Of a stretch of 38,807 nucleotides of DNA, positions 1 through 8,225 are shown piece after piece. The stretch's first letter is position 1; each line of letters begins with the position of its first letter. The stretch spans positions 1 to 38,807 of the forward strand of contig WJKD01000575.1 in the NCBI GenBank assembly GCA_014729315.1. The letters are read 5' to 3'. Position numbers and translations under genes: made by a program. The DNA is from Promethearchaeota archaeon. Lineage in GTDB: Archaea > Asgardarchaeota > Lokiarchaeia > Sigynarchaeales > SOKP01. The notes under the pieces were generated by a model. That model did no database searches. It saw only the letters and a list, made by a program, of their open reading frames with translations, and had not been told where the DNA came from.

Positions 1-762
1 ATTATTGTGCGAAATGGTGCTATTATTCGAAGAAGACAGGTAAATCCCAAATTGGTTATTGGAGCAATTGTTGTACGAAATAGTGTTGTTAGTCGAAGAG
101 TCTAAGAAAATCCCATATTCTTGGTTGTTGGAACAATTATTTTCTAAAATGATAATGTTATTACTCGAAGTATCCAAATAAATCCCCATCAGATTATAGG
201 AGCAATTATTATTCGAAATAGTGTTGTTAGTCGAAGAACCCGAGTAAATTCCAAGGTTGCTATTGGAACAGTTATTACCCGTTATGATGGAATTGTTCGA
301 AGAACCCAAGTAAATTCCAAACCAGTTCTTAAAGCACCTATTGTTAGATATATTAACATTCTCACAAGAATTCAAATAAATCCCATAATAAAAATCTTCC
401 CTCCCGTTCCTTATTGTGCAATTACGGATCTCAAGATATGCATCCGTATTTGTAATATTAATTCCAGTTCCAACGGAAGCGTCAATCTCGTAATCCTCAA
501 TAATGTAGGGATCGCCATATGTACCACTTCCTAAAGAACAAAATGAATCCAAATCGGCATTTGTGTTAAGCATGATCGGATCGTGGTGTTCCGCTAAATG
601 TAATGTAGTATTATCTGTTTCAGGAAATGCTTCATCTCCATTCGAATTTTGTTTCTTTAGGTTCATTGAAGGCAAAGTAAACGAATAGATAGCCCCCAAT
701 AGCAAGATTAATATTGAAATTTTATAAATATCTTTAATACTGATTTTTGTCAAATAAATCAT
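1..762 (-). CDS. NosD-like right-handed beta-helix repeat protein, secreted (3' end outside window)
   Basis: An open frame runs from an ATG at 762 to the window edge (254 codons, no stop), so only the N-terminal part is seen. It begins with a basic stretch and a hydrophobic segment (ISILILLLGAIYSF), a signal peptide or anchor. Near residue 90 is the GTYGDPYIIEDYEID block that opens many NosD/PbH1 domains, with an Asn-rich repeat following. From about residue 140 there are repeats of 22-24 residues on the pattern GIYLxSSxNNxIxxNNCSxN, each one coil of a parallel beta-helix. Many NNT, NNS and NCS sequons suggest N-glycosylation of a surface protein. The repeats are also visible in DNA with a period near 66-72 bases. 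Function beyond a cell-surface or extracellular beta-helix (carbohydrate binding or lyase-like, or adhesin) cannot be told. Strand is opposite to the C25 peptidase. Confidence 0.85.
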   Translation of the reverse strand, partial: MIYLTKISIKDIYKISILILLLGAIYSFTLPSMNLKKQNSNGDEAFPETDNTTLHLAEHHDPIMLNTNADLDSFCSLGSGTYGDPYIIEDYEIDASVGTGINITNTDAYLEIRNCTIRNGREDFYYGIYLNSCENVNISNNRCFKNWFGIYLGSSNNSIITGNNCSNSNLGIYSGSSTNNTISNNNCSYNLMGIYLDTSSNNIIILENNCSNNQEYGIFLDSSTNNTISYNNCSNNQFGIYLSSSNNSTISHNN

Positions 763-1377
763 CCCTTATCTGTTAAGTTAGATGTACTATTCATAACATC
801 AATTATATATATAAATCTTATCTTTTTTGAAAAACTTACTTCATGAGGGCTGTTATATTTATCTAACTTTACAAATGGGTTCAAAAAAATGAGATTTTAA
901 ATCAAAATGTTGCTTAATCGCACGAAAATTCGATTTTTTAGTTAATTTTTATTTAATCTCTCTAAACGAAGGAGATAATATAAAAAAGCACCTCTTTCCT
1001 CTTTAAATTGAAAGAGATAAAGCTCTGTTCATTCATTAGTAAGAGTCTTGATTAGTGTAAGCTAAACACTATATTTTGTATCCTTCATTGATCCTATTGG
1101 ATTAAAGATATATATCGCAACAGAGAAAAAAAAATGAATCTTCATAGTCTTGAGTCTTAAATTATAAATTTTGTAAAATCGAAATTGTTCCTTCAATTTA
1201 TTAATTTGCTCGTTAATCTCTTCCCATATATTTTTAATATCCTTTCACCTTATCAAAGATGATCGATAATTAAATTTCGACTTAAATTCAATATAGGGTA
1301 CACTTTATTTTGCATATAACAAAGATTTAATAAGATGGAAAAAGATTAACTGTATAATCTAATTAACAGGTTATTTT
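763..1377. other. Long AT-rich intergenic stretch without a gene
   Basis: This 615-base spacer separates the divergent beta-helix and C25 peptidase genes. I found no open frame with coding character and no tRNA. It holds the minus-strand TATA-like box near 801-815 and a small hairpin at 999-1016 (arms CTCTTT / AAAGAG, 6-base loop). It presumably carries both promoters. Confidence 0.6.
801..815 (-). promoter_or_regulatory. Probable TATA box of the beta-helix gene
   Basis: A run of alternating T and A (TTTATATATATAA read on the minus strand) lies about 40-50 bases upstream of the ATG at 762. Sequence and spacing fit an archaeal TBP site with a short 5' leader. No transcript data support it. 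Confidence 0.4.
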
Positions 1378-4215
1378 ATGAAACTAAAGACAAAAAGGAG
1401 TTCTTTTTTGAAAATTTCTAAAAGAATTATAGTTATTTTTTTAATTCTTTCGAATACTTTTTTATTAAGTACGATAGCTCTAGATGAAAGACCAACGATT
1501 TATGAGAATAGACTAAGCGATAACCAAGATGATACAACTATTTCTATTAATAACGATGATAATCAGATGAATATAATCTTACCAAATGCACCTCCTGATA
1601 TATTATACTCTAAATCTAATAATTATTCACAATGGAAATTAACAGGGGTAGGGGGTGCGCCAGTATTGCCTATGCGCCCCTATAATATTCTTTTGCCGCC
1701 AAATATAGAATCTAAATCTATAAAATTAGAAATCATTGGTGAGAATAAGGTTTTTCTTAATGGCGAATATTATTTTCCTCCCGGTCCTAATTCAATTGCT
1801 TTAACTAAAAATAATACAATTTTTTCATCTGATGATTTAAATTATATTTATAATTTAGATTCATATTGGCCCTTAGAATTTATTGACACTATACATACTG
1901 AACAAATTCGGGATGCTGTAATTTTAAAATTTAATTATTTTCCCTATCAATATAATCCCGTTAATAACTCAGTTATAGAGCATAGAAATGTCATGATCTC
2001 CATTAGTTGGGAGGACTCTTCCTCTAAAATTAATAATGTTGATCCATTAACAAAAAAGTATCTCTTGAATCTTGGAAGAGATATCGATAATATTGCTGAA
2101 ATTTTACCCTTTTATGAAAACGAGAATGTTGAAACTCTAAAAAGCTCTTCCGACCTTAACTCATCTTCGTTAGATATACCAGATACTACTTATCTTATCG
2201 TAACTACAAATGATATTGAGTCAAATAGCCAAAAACTTGATGATTTTATTAGATATAAACAAGCATTAGGATTTAAAGTGATGATAATAACAGAAGACGA
2301 ATATGGCTCAGCGAGTGGTGAACAAAGAGTATTTAATATTAGAAATTGGTTACAGAATAACTACATTACAGAATCTATAAATTATGTACTTTTAATAGGT
2401 GATCCCAATCCAGATGAGGTAGGAACTTCTGATACATATGGAGATATTCCAATGTTAATGTGTTACCCAAGACATGGAGCAGGTAGTAATGAAGAATCTC
2501 CTACAGATTATTTTTATGCGGATTTAACAGGAGATTGGGACAGTGATGATGATGGTTATTATGGAGAGTTTGGAACAGGAAGCTCACCAGAAGACTCTGG
2601 AGTGGATTTCGGCGCAGAAGTATATGTTGGAAGAATTCCCGTATATTCAAGTGATTATACTTCTCTTGACAATATTCTTCAAAATATTATTGACCATCAT
2701 ATTAATGCGGGTTATGAGAAAAACTATGCCTTATTACCTATGGCAATTTCAAATTATGCCAACGAAAATCATGAAGGTAAGGATAGGACTGATGGTTTAG
2801 ATTGTCCGGAGGACTTTTATAATAATATATTAAATCCAACAGGCATAGAAGATACCGTAATGTATGAAAGATCAGGGCTTAATCCTGTACCTACATCAGC
2901 CTTTCACTTTACTATGCCTTTAACTAAATCAAACTTCATATCTGAATTTAATAATGGATACGGGATAATATTTTGGTGGGGTCATGGAAACGATATTGGT
3001 GCTTATCGGAAATATTGGGCTTCTGACGATGGTGATAATGTTCCAGAAGCAGACGAAATGGAGTCGATGTCCTTTTTAACAAGCTATGATATGAACCAAC
3101 TTGAAACTGATCAGCCAGCTTTTTTTTATCAATCGTCTTGTAATAACGGTAACCCTGATATAACTAATAATCTTGGTTATGCTAATTTACAGCGTGGATC
3201 TGCTGTAAGTACTATTTCTGCATCAAGAGTTAGTTGGTATCTCGTTGGGAATTGGCAATATAATAAATGGTGGTCAACTTATGCAGACAATACAGGAATA
3301 GGATATTATTATTTTGAAAACTTATTAAATAATGGAATGACTTCTGGTAATGCTCTTTATGCAGCGAAATCATCAGGTGGAGATAATACATATAGTGGGA
3401 GCTGGATGAATAAAATGGATTTCAACTTATACGGTGATCCACAAATGGATTATTGGGGATCAAATCAACCGCATATACCGAACAATCCTTCACCTTCAGA
3501 TGGGGAAACTATAGGATTTTCCCCTACTCTGAATGTTGATGTCTCTGATCCTGACGGGGATACATTAAATGTTGCTTTTTACGATGCATCGGATGATAGT
3601 TTAATTGGTGTTGATTTAGGTGTCCTTAGTGGAGATACTGCTTCAGTTCCGTGGTTAGGATTACCTGAGGGTGTTTATTCATGGTACGTGGTTGTTGGCG
3701 ACAATCAAGTAATTCGACAATCTCCAGTGTGGGAGTTTATTTTTACTACTAATAATGCCCCGAACGCGCCGAACACGCCCTCTCCCTCAGACGGAGCGGT
3801 CGGAGTCGGTCTGAATCCTACTTTAAGCGTTAACGTGTCCGATCCCGACGGGGATACTATGACGGTGCGGTTTTACGACGCTTCAAACGACGAATTGATC
3901 GGCGTTGAGACGGGAATCGCAAGCGGAAGCGTTGCTTCGGTAAGTTGGTCGGCTCTTTCGGGTAACACGGTCTATACGTGGTACGCCGAGGCTGACGACG
4001 GAAGCGAAACTACCCGGTCATTGACGTGGCAGTTTACGACGGCTTTAACAAATAATAATAATAATGATCAATCTGACGATGAAGATGCTGATAGAGAGAC
4101 TACTGAGAAAATTCCTAGCTATTCTTTATATCTCATACTTGGTCTAATAGGACTATTATCAACAATTTTAATTAAAAAAAGAGAAGGAAATCTTAATATC
4201 TTTTCTTCTTCTTAA
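1378..4215 (+). CDS. C25 (gingipain-like) cysteine peptidase with two Ig-like domains and C-terminal membrane anchor
   Basis: 945 residues, an extracellular protease. Order: basic n-region and hydrophobic signal peptide (about 15-35); propeptide-like region (about 60-240); C25 caspase-fold domain (about 268-690) opening with DTTYLIVTTNDI. Visible are the His motif WWGHGN (His about 536) and the Cys motif QSSCNNGNPD (Cys about 588), the expected catalytic dyad. Asp-rich loops (DWDSDDDG) may bind calcium. Two tandem Ig-like domains follow (about 698-790 and 794-890), sharing SDPDGDT and FYDAS..xLIGV, then an acidic linker and a final transmembrane helix (SLYLILGLIGLLSTILI) with KKREG, a stop-transfer anchor. 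The second Ig domain is encoded by DNA far richer in G+C than the rest. Likely role: breakdown of external protein at the cell surface, supplying the transporters and peptidases encoded further along. Confidence 0.88.
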   Translation: MKLKTKRSSFLKISKRIIVIFLILSNTFLLSTIALDERPTIYENRLSDNQDDTTISINNDDNQMNIILPNAPPDILYSKSNNYSQWKLTGVGGAPVLPMRPYNILLPPNIESKSIKLEIIGENKVFLNGEYYFPPGPNSIALTKNNTIFSSDDLNYIYNLDSYWPLEFIDTIHTEQIRDAVILKFNYFPYQYNPVNNSVIEHRNVMISISWEDSSSKINNVDPLTKKYLLNLGRDIDNIAEILPFYENENVETLKSSSDLNSSSLDIPDTTYLIVTTNDIESNSQKLDDFIRYKQALGFKVMIITEDEYGSASGEQRVFNIRNWLQNNYITESINYVLLIGDPNPDEVGTSDTYGDIPMLMCYPRHGAGSNEESPTDYFYADLTGDWDSDDDGYYGEFGTGSSPEDSGVDFGAEVYVGRIPVYSSDYTSLDNILQNIIDHHINAGYEKNYALLPMAISNYANENHEGKDRTDGLDCPEDFYNNILNPTGIEDTVMYERSGLNPVPTSAFHFTMPLTKSNFISEFNNGYGIIFWWGHGNDIGAYRKYWASDDGDNVPEADEMESMSFLTSYDMNQLETDQPAFFYQSSCNNGNPDITNNLGYANLQRGSAVSTISASRVSWYLVGNWQYNKWWSTYADNTGIGYYYFENLLNNGMTSGNALYAAKSSGGDNTYSGSWMNKMDFNLYGDPQMDYWGSNQPHIPNNPSPSDGETIGFSPTLNVDVSDPDGDTLNVAFYDASDDSLIGVDLGVLSGDTASVPWLGLPEGVYSWYVVVGDNQVIRQSPVWEFIFTTNNAPNAPNTPSPSDGAVGVGLNPTLSVNVSDPDGDTMTVRFYDASNDELIGVETGIASGSVASVSWSALSGNTVYTWYAEADDGSETTRSLTWQFTTALTNNNNNDQSDDEDADRETTEKIPSYSLYLILGLIGLLSTILIKKREGNLNIFSSS

Positions 4216-4511
4216 AATTTTTTTTTAATAATTTTAAAAATGATTTTTCTGATATTTTAAGTATATTAAATAAGATCGTGTTAAAACTTAAAAAATCGTG
4301 GATCTTACAGCATAAATTGCTATAAATTAGAATTAGGCTCAATATCTCAGAACAAAAAAGTTCTTTCTGAATGATATTAATTAATTTAATATTAAATTAT
4401 TCTTCTTCTTTTGAATATGATTAAGGTTTTCATTATGTAGCTTAGAAAAAATTCAAGAATAAATAGTATGAAGACAATTCTCTTTTTTATAAATTACCTC
4501 TTCTTCAAGGT
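4216..4511. terminator. Convergent spacer with oligo-T terminator
   Basis: Right after the peptidase stop there is a run of nine T (4218-4226), the usual archaeal oligo-T termination signal. The rest of this roughly 300-base spacer between convergent genes is AT-rich and holds no gene I can support. Confidence 0.4.
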
Positions 4512-5102
4512 CTAAAAATTTTTTATTTTGTTTTTTAGGAAAACTTTCTTTAAGTCATTGAAATCCGCTATTTCCGAGGGATTATCAATTCCTTGTGAAA
4601 ATAATTCATCACTGGTAACAAATATATCGAGAATGTTATTTCTTAACATATAAATATCATAATCCTGTTTACCAGTATTATATGTGTCCTTAGAAGTTCC
4701 AAAATCAATAATTTTTATCTTTCTCTCACCACATTCAGTATAGAGCATTATATTTCCTGGATGGAGGTCGTTATGCAATTCGTAATCTTTTCTAAAAGAT
4801 ATTATAGTCTCCAAAAGTTCTGTAAACAAATTCAACCTTTCATTGAAGGATGTCTTTTCTCGGAAAACAACTGGAATCAGTTCACCAAATGATTTTCTTT
4901 CTATGTATTCCATAATTATAAAGAAATATCTTTCTCCTTCAAACATAAGATTTCCAGTTTCGAATAATTTGACAATATTAGTATTCTTAAATTTGGCTAA
5001 CTTCTTTGCATCTTCGATCAAATCTGCTTCGTTAATAATTGATACGGGATCTCTATATACCTTTAGAACTCTCAACTCACCGTCAATCTTATTTACAATC
5101 AA
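4512..5102 (-). CDS. Minimal Ser/Thr protein-kinase-like protein, probably 5'-truncated
   Basis: 196 residues from a TTG. The eukaryotic-like kinase core is clear: beta-3 lysine in RVLKVY (Lys14), alpha-C glutamate (near 25-30), hinge FIIMEYIE, catalytic loop HNDLHPGN (Asp112, Asn117), metal site DFG (Asp133), and a remnant of helix F (YDIYMLRNNIL). Key catalytic residues are all kept, but the C-lobe after DFG is only about 60 residues. Reading upstream in frame gives SRGQNGDLLLIVNK, a recognisable glycine-loop region, yet no usable start lies there and two stops (TGA TAA, 5136-5141) cut the frame a few codons before it. So either a TTG/non-standard start makes a kinase lacking most of beta-1, or the gene is decaying. 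Substrate unknown. It stands alone between convergent and divergent neighbours. Confidence 0.65.
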   Translation of the reverse strand: MIVNKIDGELRVLKVYRDPVSIINEADLIEDAKKLAKFKNTNIVKLFETGNLMFEGERYFFIIMEYIERKSFGELIPVVFREKTSFNERLNLFTELLETIISFRKDYELHNDLHPGNIMLYTECGERKIKIIDFGTSKDTYNTGKQDYDIYMLRNNILDIFVTSDELFSQGIDNPSEIADFNDLKKVFLKNKIKNF

Positions 5103-5381
5103 GAGGAGATCCCCATTTTGACCCCGTGAAAAGATTTATCACAAACAGCATAAATTAAATCAAAAATTCTTAATGACAAGAGAGATGTTAAGAGAACCTA
5201 TTACAACTTTAGGTTCTTTATTCAATTTTTCTGTTTTAATTCCATTTTGGTGAAGTTTTAGATTTGTATTAGATAATAATTAAAGAGCGATATTTCGAGG
5301 TGGAAACATTCAACTAAATTGATATCGCGTAGAATCTCGATAAATATTTAATTTTTGAAGTATTTTTCACATTGATAAACG
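5103..5381. promoter_or_regulatory. Upstream region of proS with TATA-like box
   Basis: No intact gene is present; 5103-5141 carries the lost 5' coding of the kinase. A TATA-like element (GATAAATATTTAATTT, about 5339-5354) lies some 28-43 bases before the proS ATG, which would give a very short or absent leader; no Shine-Dalgarno-like motif is seen before that ATG. Confidence 0.4.
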
Positions 5382-6860
5382 ATGGCTAAAAAGAAGAAAG
5401 ATGTTCCGCTTACGGGAATAACTGTTTCAAAGGAAGAAGATTTCTCTGCGTGGTATACTGAAATACTTGAAAAAGCTGATTTAGCGGATATACGCTATAA
5501 TGTAAAAGGTTTTGTTTGCTATAGGCCTTGGGCAACGCTGAGCATTAAAAAAATGTATGTAAAGTACGAAAACTTACTTGAAAAGAATAATCATCTACCA
5601 CTTGTTATGCCATCTGTTATCCCAGAAAGCAATTTTGAGTTAGAAGCGGATCATGTGAAAGGTTTCGCTCCGGAAGTTTTTTGGGTAACGCAAGCTGGAA
5701 GCGAGGGGGAAGAGCTTAACGAAAAATTAGCTTTAAGGCCCACAAGCGAGACTGCGTTGTACAAGATGTATCATTATTGGATACGTAGTTATAGGGATCT
5801 ACCTTTTAAGCGATATCAATCGTGCCAGGTATGGCGATACGAGGGGAAAATGACAAGACCATTTTTCAGAGGTCGGGAATTTCACTGGATTGAAGCTCAC
5901 GATTGTTTTGCGACTCGAGAAGATGCAAAAAAACAAGTTATTGAAGACATGGAAATGACTTATGAGATGCTGCAAGACGAGTTTTGTATACCTATCATTT
6001 TTTTTGAAAGACCTCAATGGGATAAGTTTAGCGGAGCGGAATACACATACGCTGCCGACGCGCTAATGGGTTCAGGAAAGGTTTTGCAATTACCTTCGAC
6101 ACATCTTCTTGGACAAAATTTTTCCAAACCATTTGACGTAAAATTTGTCGATACCGACAGTGAAGAAAAATACTGTTTCCAAACTTGCTACGGCCCAGCA
6201 ATTAGCAGAATTTATGGCGCCATGATCGCCTACTTAGGAGATGATAACGGTTTAATCTTACCTTTTGATTTAGCTCCGGTGCAAGTCGTTATCGTTCCAA
6301 TATTGATTAAAAATAAAGAAGGAATCGTTTTAAAAAAATGCAAAGAACTTATTAAAAGGTTAGAAGATAGGTTCTTATGCAAGTTTGACGATTCGGACGA
6401 TTCTCCTGGGAGTAAATTCTATTATTGGGAGATGAAAGGGGTTCCTTTTAGAATTGAAATTGGTCCAAGAGACATCCAGAAAGATCAAGTAGTTATTGTA
6501 AGGCGATACGATGGGAAGAAACTTTTCATAAAAGAAAGCGATTTGGAGGAAAAACTAAACGAGCTCGCAAATAGTTATACTGAAGAGATAAAAACGATGA
6601 AATTACTCGATTTTGAGCAACAGGTTGAAATCTGCTACGAAAAAGATTCCGCACAAGAAGCGATTGAAAACGGGAAAATAGTGTGTTGCGGCTTCTGTTC
6701 GATCGATATGAAAGGATATAGATGTGCAGAAACTGTAGAAAAAGACATCGGTGGCGAAATACGGGGCAAGCGCGTTGACCATGAAAAGCACGACTTTGCT
6801 AGCTGTATTATCTGTGGTGAACCAGCTACCTGTACTGTTTATATAGCAAAAAGCTATTGA
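5382..6860 (+). CDS. proS: Prolyl-tRNA synthetase, archaeal/eukaryal type
   Basis: 492 residues, near the usual 480-500 for the archaeal form. It charges tRNA-Pro with proline in the cytosol. Class II motifs are present: motif 1 region (HLPLVMPSVIPESNFE), RPTSETALY for ATP/proline binding, motif 2 (QVWRYEGKMTRPFFRGREFHW) and the motif 3 area (GPAISRIYGAMIAYLGD). An anticodon-binding domain follows (about 290-400), then the C-terminal zinc-binding domain with cysteines CCGFC, YRC and CIICGEPATC, ending in the family's terminal tyrosine (KSY). The bacterial-type editing insertion is absent, as expected. ATG start; single gene. Confidence 0.96.
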   Translation: MAKKKKDVPLTGITVSKEEDFSAWYTEILEKADLADIRYNVKGFVCYRPWATLSIKKMYVKYENLLEKNNHLPLVMPSVIPESNFELEADHVKGFAPEVFWVTQAGSEGEELNEKLALRPTSETALYKMYHYWIRSYRDLPFKRYQSCQVWRYEGKMTRPFFRGREFHWIEAHDCFATREDAKKQVIEDMEMTYEMLQDEFCIPIIFFERPQWDKFSGAEYTYAADALMGSGKVLQLPSTHLLGQNFSKPFDVKFVDTDSEEKYCFQTCYGPAISRIYGAMIAYLGDDNGLILPFDLAPVQVVIVPILIKNKEGIVLKKCKELIKRLEDRFLCKFDDSDDSPGSKFYYWEMKGVPFRIEIGPRDIQKDQVVIVRRYDGKKLFIKESDLEEKLNELANSYTEEIKTMKLLDFEQQVEICYEKDSAQEAIENGKIVCCGFCSIDMKGYRCAETVEKDIGGEIRGKRVDHEKHDFASCIICGEPATCTVYIAKSY

Positions 6861-7017
6861 GTTTTCTCTTAGTTTCGATTTCATATTAATCTTTTTTAAT
6901 TTCTCCATTGGTTAAAGCGACCTTCGTTAAAATAATCTATAGTCTATAAATAAAAAATTCAAAATTCGGGACAGATTGTTAACCTAAACTTCCAACTAAA
7001 TGGTTTAAGTATAAAAA

Positions 7018-7408
7018 ATGATAAACATTTTCGCAGTTATAGTATGTTGTTATTTATTAGATATCAGTTGCTGTCTGGTTTTCTCCAATAGTTTTTGGTA
7101 AAATATGGAGTAAAACCTTAGGAAAGAATAAAGAAGAATTAGGACCAAACGCAAAACAAGCAATCGCAACCGTTTTAACATCTATTATATCAGTTGTTAT
7201 TTTCGCAAATTTACTGGAATTAATTGGCACTTATGATGTAATAACTGATTTAATATTGGGGCTGCTTATAGGAGTAGGTTATATCTTTACGATCGATTTA
7301 TACGATGATTAATTCGATAAAAGTTTGATAGCTTTTGTTATTGATATTGGATATCATATGGTAGCATTGATTATAATAGGAACAATATTGGGTCTTTGGC
7401 AACTTTAA
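7018..7408 (+). pseudogene. Decayed DUF1761 family membrane protein gene
   Basis: From the ATG at 7018 the reading MINIFAVIV matches the start of a DUF1761 protein, then the frame breaks. From 7070 another frame reads AVWFSPIVFGKIW (the family's WYSPxxFGKxW motif), continues through two hydrophobic helices (SIISVVIFANLLELIG; ILGLLIGVGYIFTI), meets an in-frame TAA at 7310-7312, and resumes with FVIDIGYHMVALIIIGTILGLW, the typical last helix. One frameshift near 7055-7070 and one stop codon therefore separate three parts of one roughly 130-residue, four-helix protein. The family's function is unknown. Either a genuine pseudogene or two sequencing/assembly errors; the clean last segment suggests recent decay. 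Confidence 0.75.
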
Positions 7409-7715
7409 TCCTTCTCTTTTTATTTTTTTCTATTCAAGGACAACATTCCAATATTGCTGGCGATAACAAATAAAAGTTAAAATTACGATTTTTCTTATTA
7501 TTGAGTTATTTAATTAAATTTCTGACTGGTTGACCAGAATAGCTTTTTATATTATATTCATCTTTATATTTTTCTTAATCTCCAGTGCCTTTGAATATTA
7601 ATTAGGATTTCTCTTGCCCGACATAATAACGAACTTTTTAACTAAAAATAAAGTATAATCCGAAAATTGTATGATTGAATGAATAAATAAATCGATTATT
7701 TAAACAGAGTAACAA
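7409..7715. other. Intergenic stretch with a small inverted repeat
   Basis: This roughly 307-base AT-rich spacer holds no gene I can support. At 7526-7537 there is a short perfect inverted repeat (CTGGT-TG-ACCAG) followed by a TATA-like run (TTTTTATATTATAT), possibly an operator/promoter, but with no obvious gene to serve. Confidence 0.35.
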
Positions 7716-7889
7716 TCAAGAAGGAAATTTAGGAACGGGAGTAAACTTCGGTTCTTCTCCATTTGTCTTAATAAAGTCCTCACGAGCAAATTTTTTCCCG
7801 CATCCAATGCATCGTACAAGTATTGGTTTAAATCTACTAATGATCTGGGGCTTATCTATACTGCCACAATTCGGACATTCGTATTGAAT
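7716..7889 (-). CDS. Small zinc-ribbon protein (57 aa), probable ATT start
   Basis: The minus-strand frame reads YECPNCGSIDKP...VRCIGCGKKFARED and ends in a Pro-rich tail (FTPVPKFPS, then TGA at 7716). Two CxxC pairs about 22 residues apart make a classic zinc ribbon. An in-frame stop sits four codons before the Gln-Tyr-Glu-Cys, and no ATG, GTG or TTG follows it; the only plausible initiator is ATT at 7887-7889, preceded at good spacing by a strong Shine-Dalgarno-like AGAGGTGAT. Likely a small nucleic-acid- or protein-binding factor; no specific role can be assigned. It could also be a fragment. Confidence 0.5.
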   Translation of the reverse strand: MQYECPNCGSIDKPQIISRFKPILVRCIGCGKKFAREDFIKTNGEEPKFTPVPKFPS

Positions 7890-8225
7890 AAAACATCACC
7901 TCTTAAACACTAAGATTTAATTAGAAATTAACTTTAAATTTATTGGATCTTTTCGAAACTTTGTAGATTATAATTCTTAACATGAAGATAAATAGATCTC
8001 CGATTTAATCCACAATTAGTATCAAAATTCTCGTATTTATAATTTACTTTTTTATCAAAAATGAAAATCAATAGATCGATGTCTTACACAAAATTCCAAA
8101 AAGAATCTTCTGGATAATGGCCATTAATACCATTTTTTAGAAAATTGATAATATAGCAGAATTGATAAAATTTTTATTATGTCAAATACAAGAACTTTAT
8201 ACGAATAGTAGATATAACAATAATT
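7890..8225. other. Divergent spacer upstream of the MBL hydrolase
   Basis: About 336 AT-rich bases with no gene. A perfect 12-base palindrome (TAATGGCCATTA) lies at 8115-8126, about 100 bases before the MBL gene, and could be an operator. The AGAGGTGAT at the left edge (7893-7901, minus strand) is the likely ribosome site of the zinc-ribbon gene. Confidence 0.4.

Noticed and set aside
1..450. Regular repeats that could suggest a CRISPR array
   Set aside because: The repeat frame is continuously open and encodes NosD-type coils; unit sequences vary at synonymous and variable sites and there are no unique spacers between exact repeats.
2543..2800. 85-codon plus-strand frame inside the C25 peptidase gene
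   Set aside because: Shadow of the large gene in another frame; low-complexity Met/Ile-rich product and no start signals of its own.
4843..5121. 92-codon plus-strand frame opposite the kinase
   Set aside because: It is antisense to clear kinase motifs (HNDLHPGN, hinge) and has no family features.
8115..8126. TAATGGCCATTA palindrome as a defined regulator site
   Set aside because: Twelve bases, single occurrence noticed, no regulator gene nearby; mentioned only in the spacer entry.
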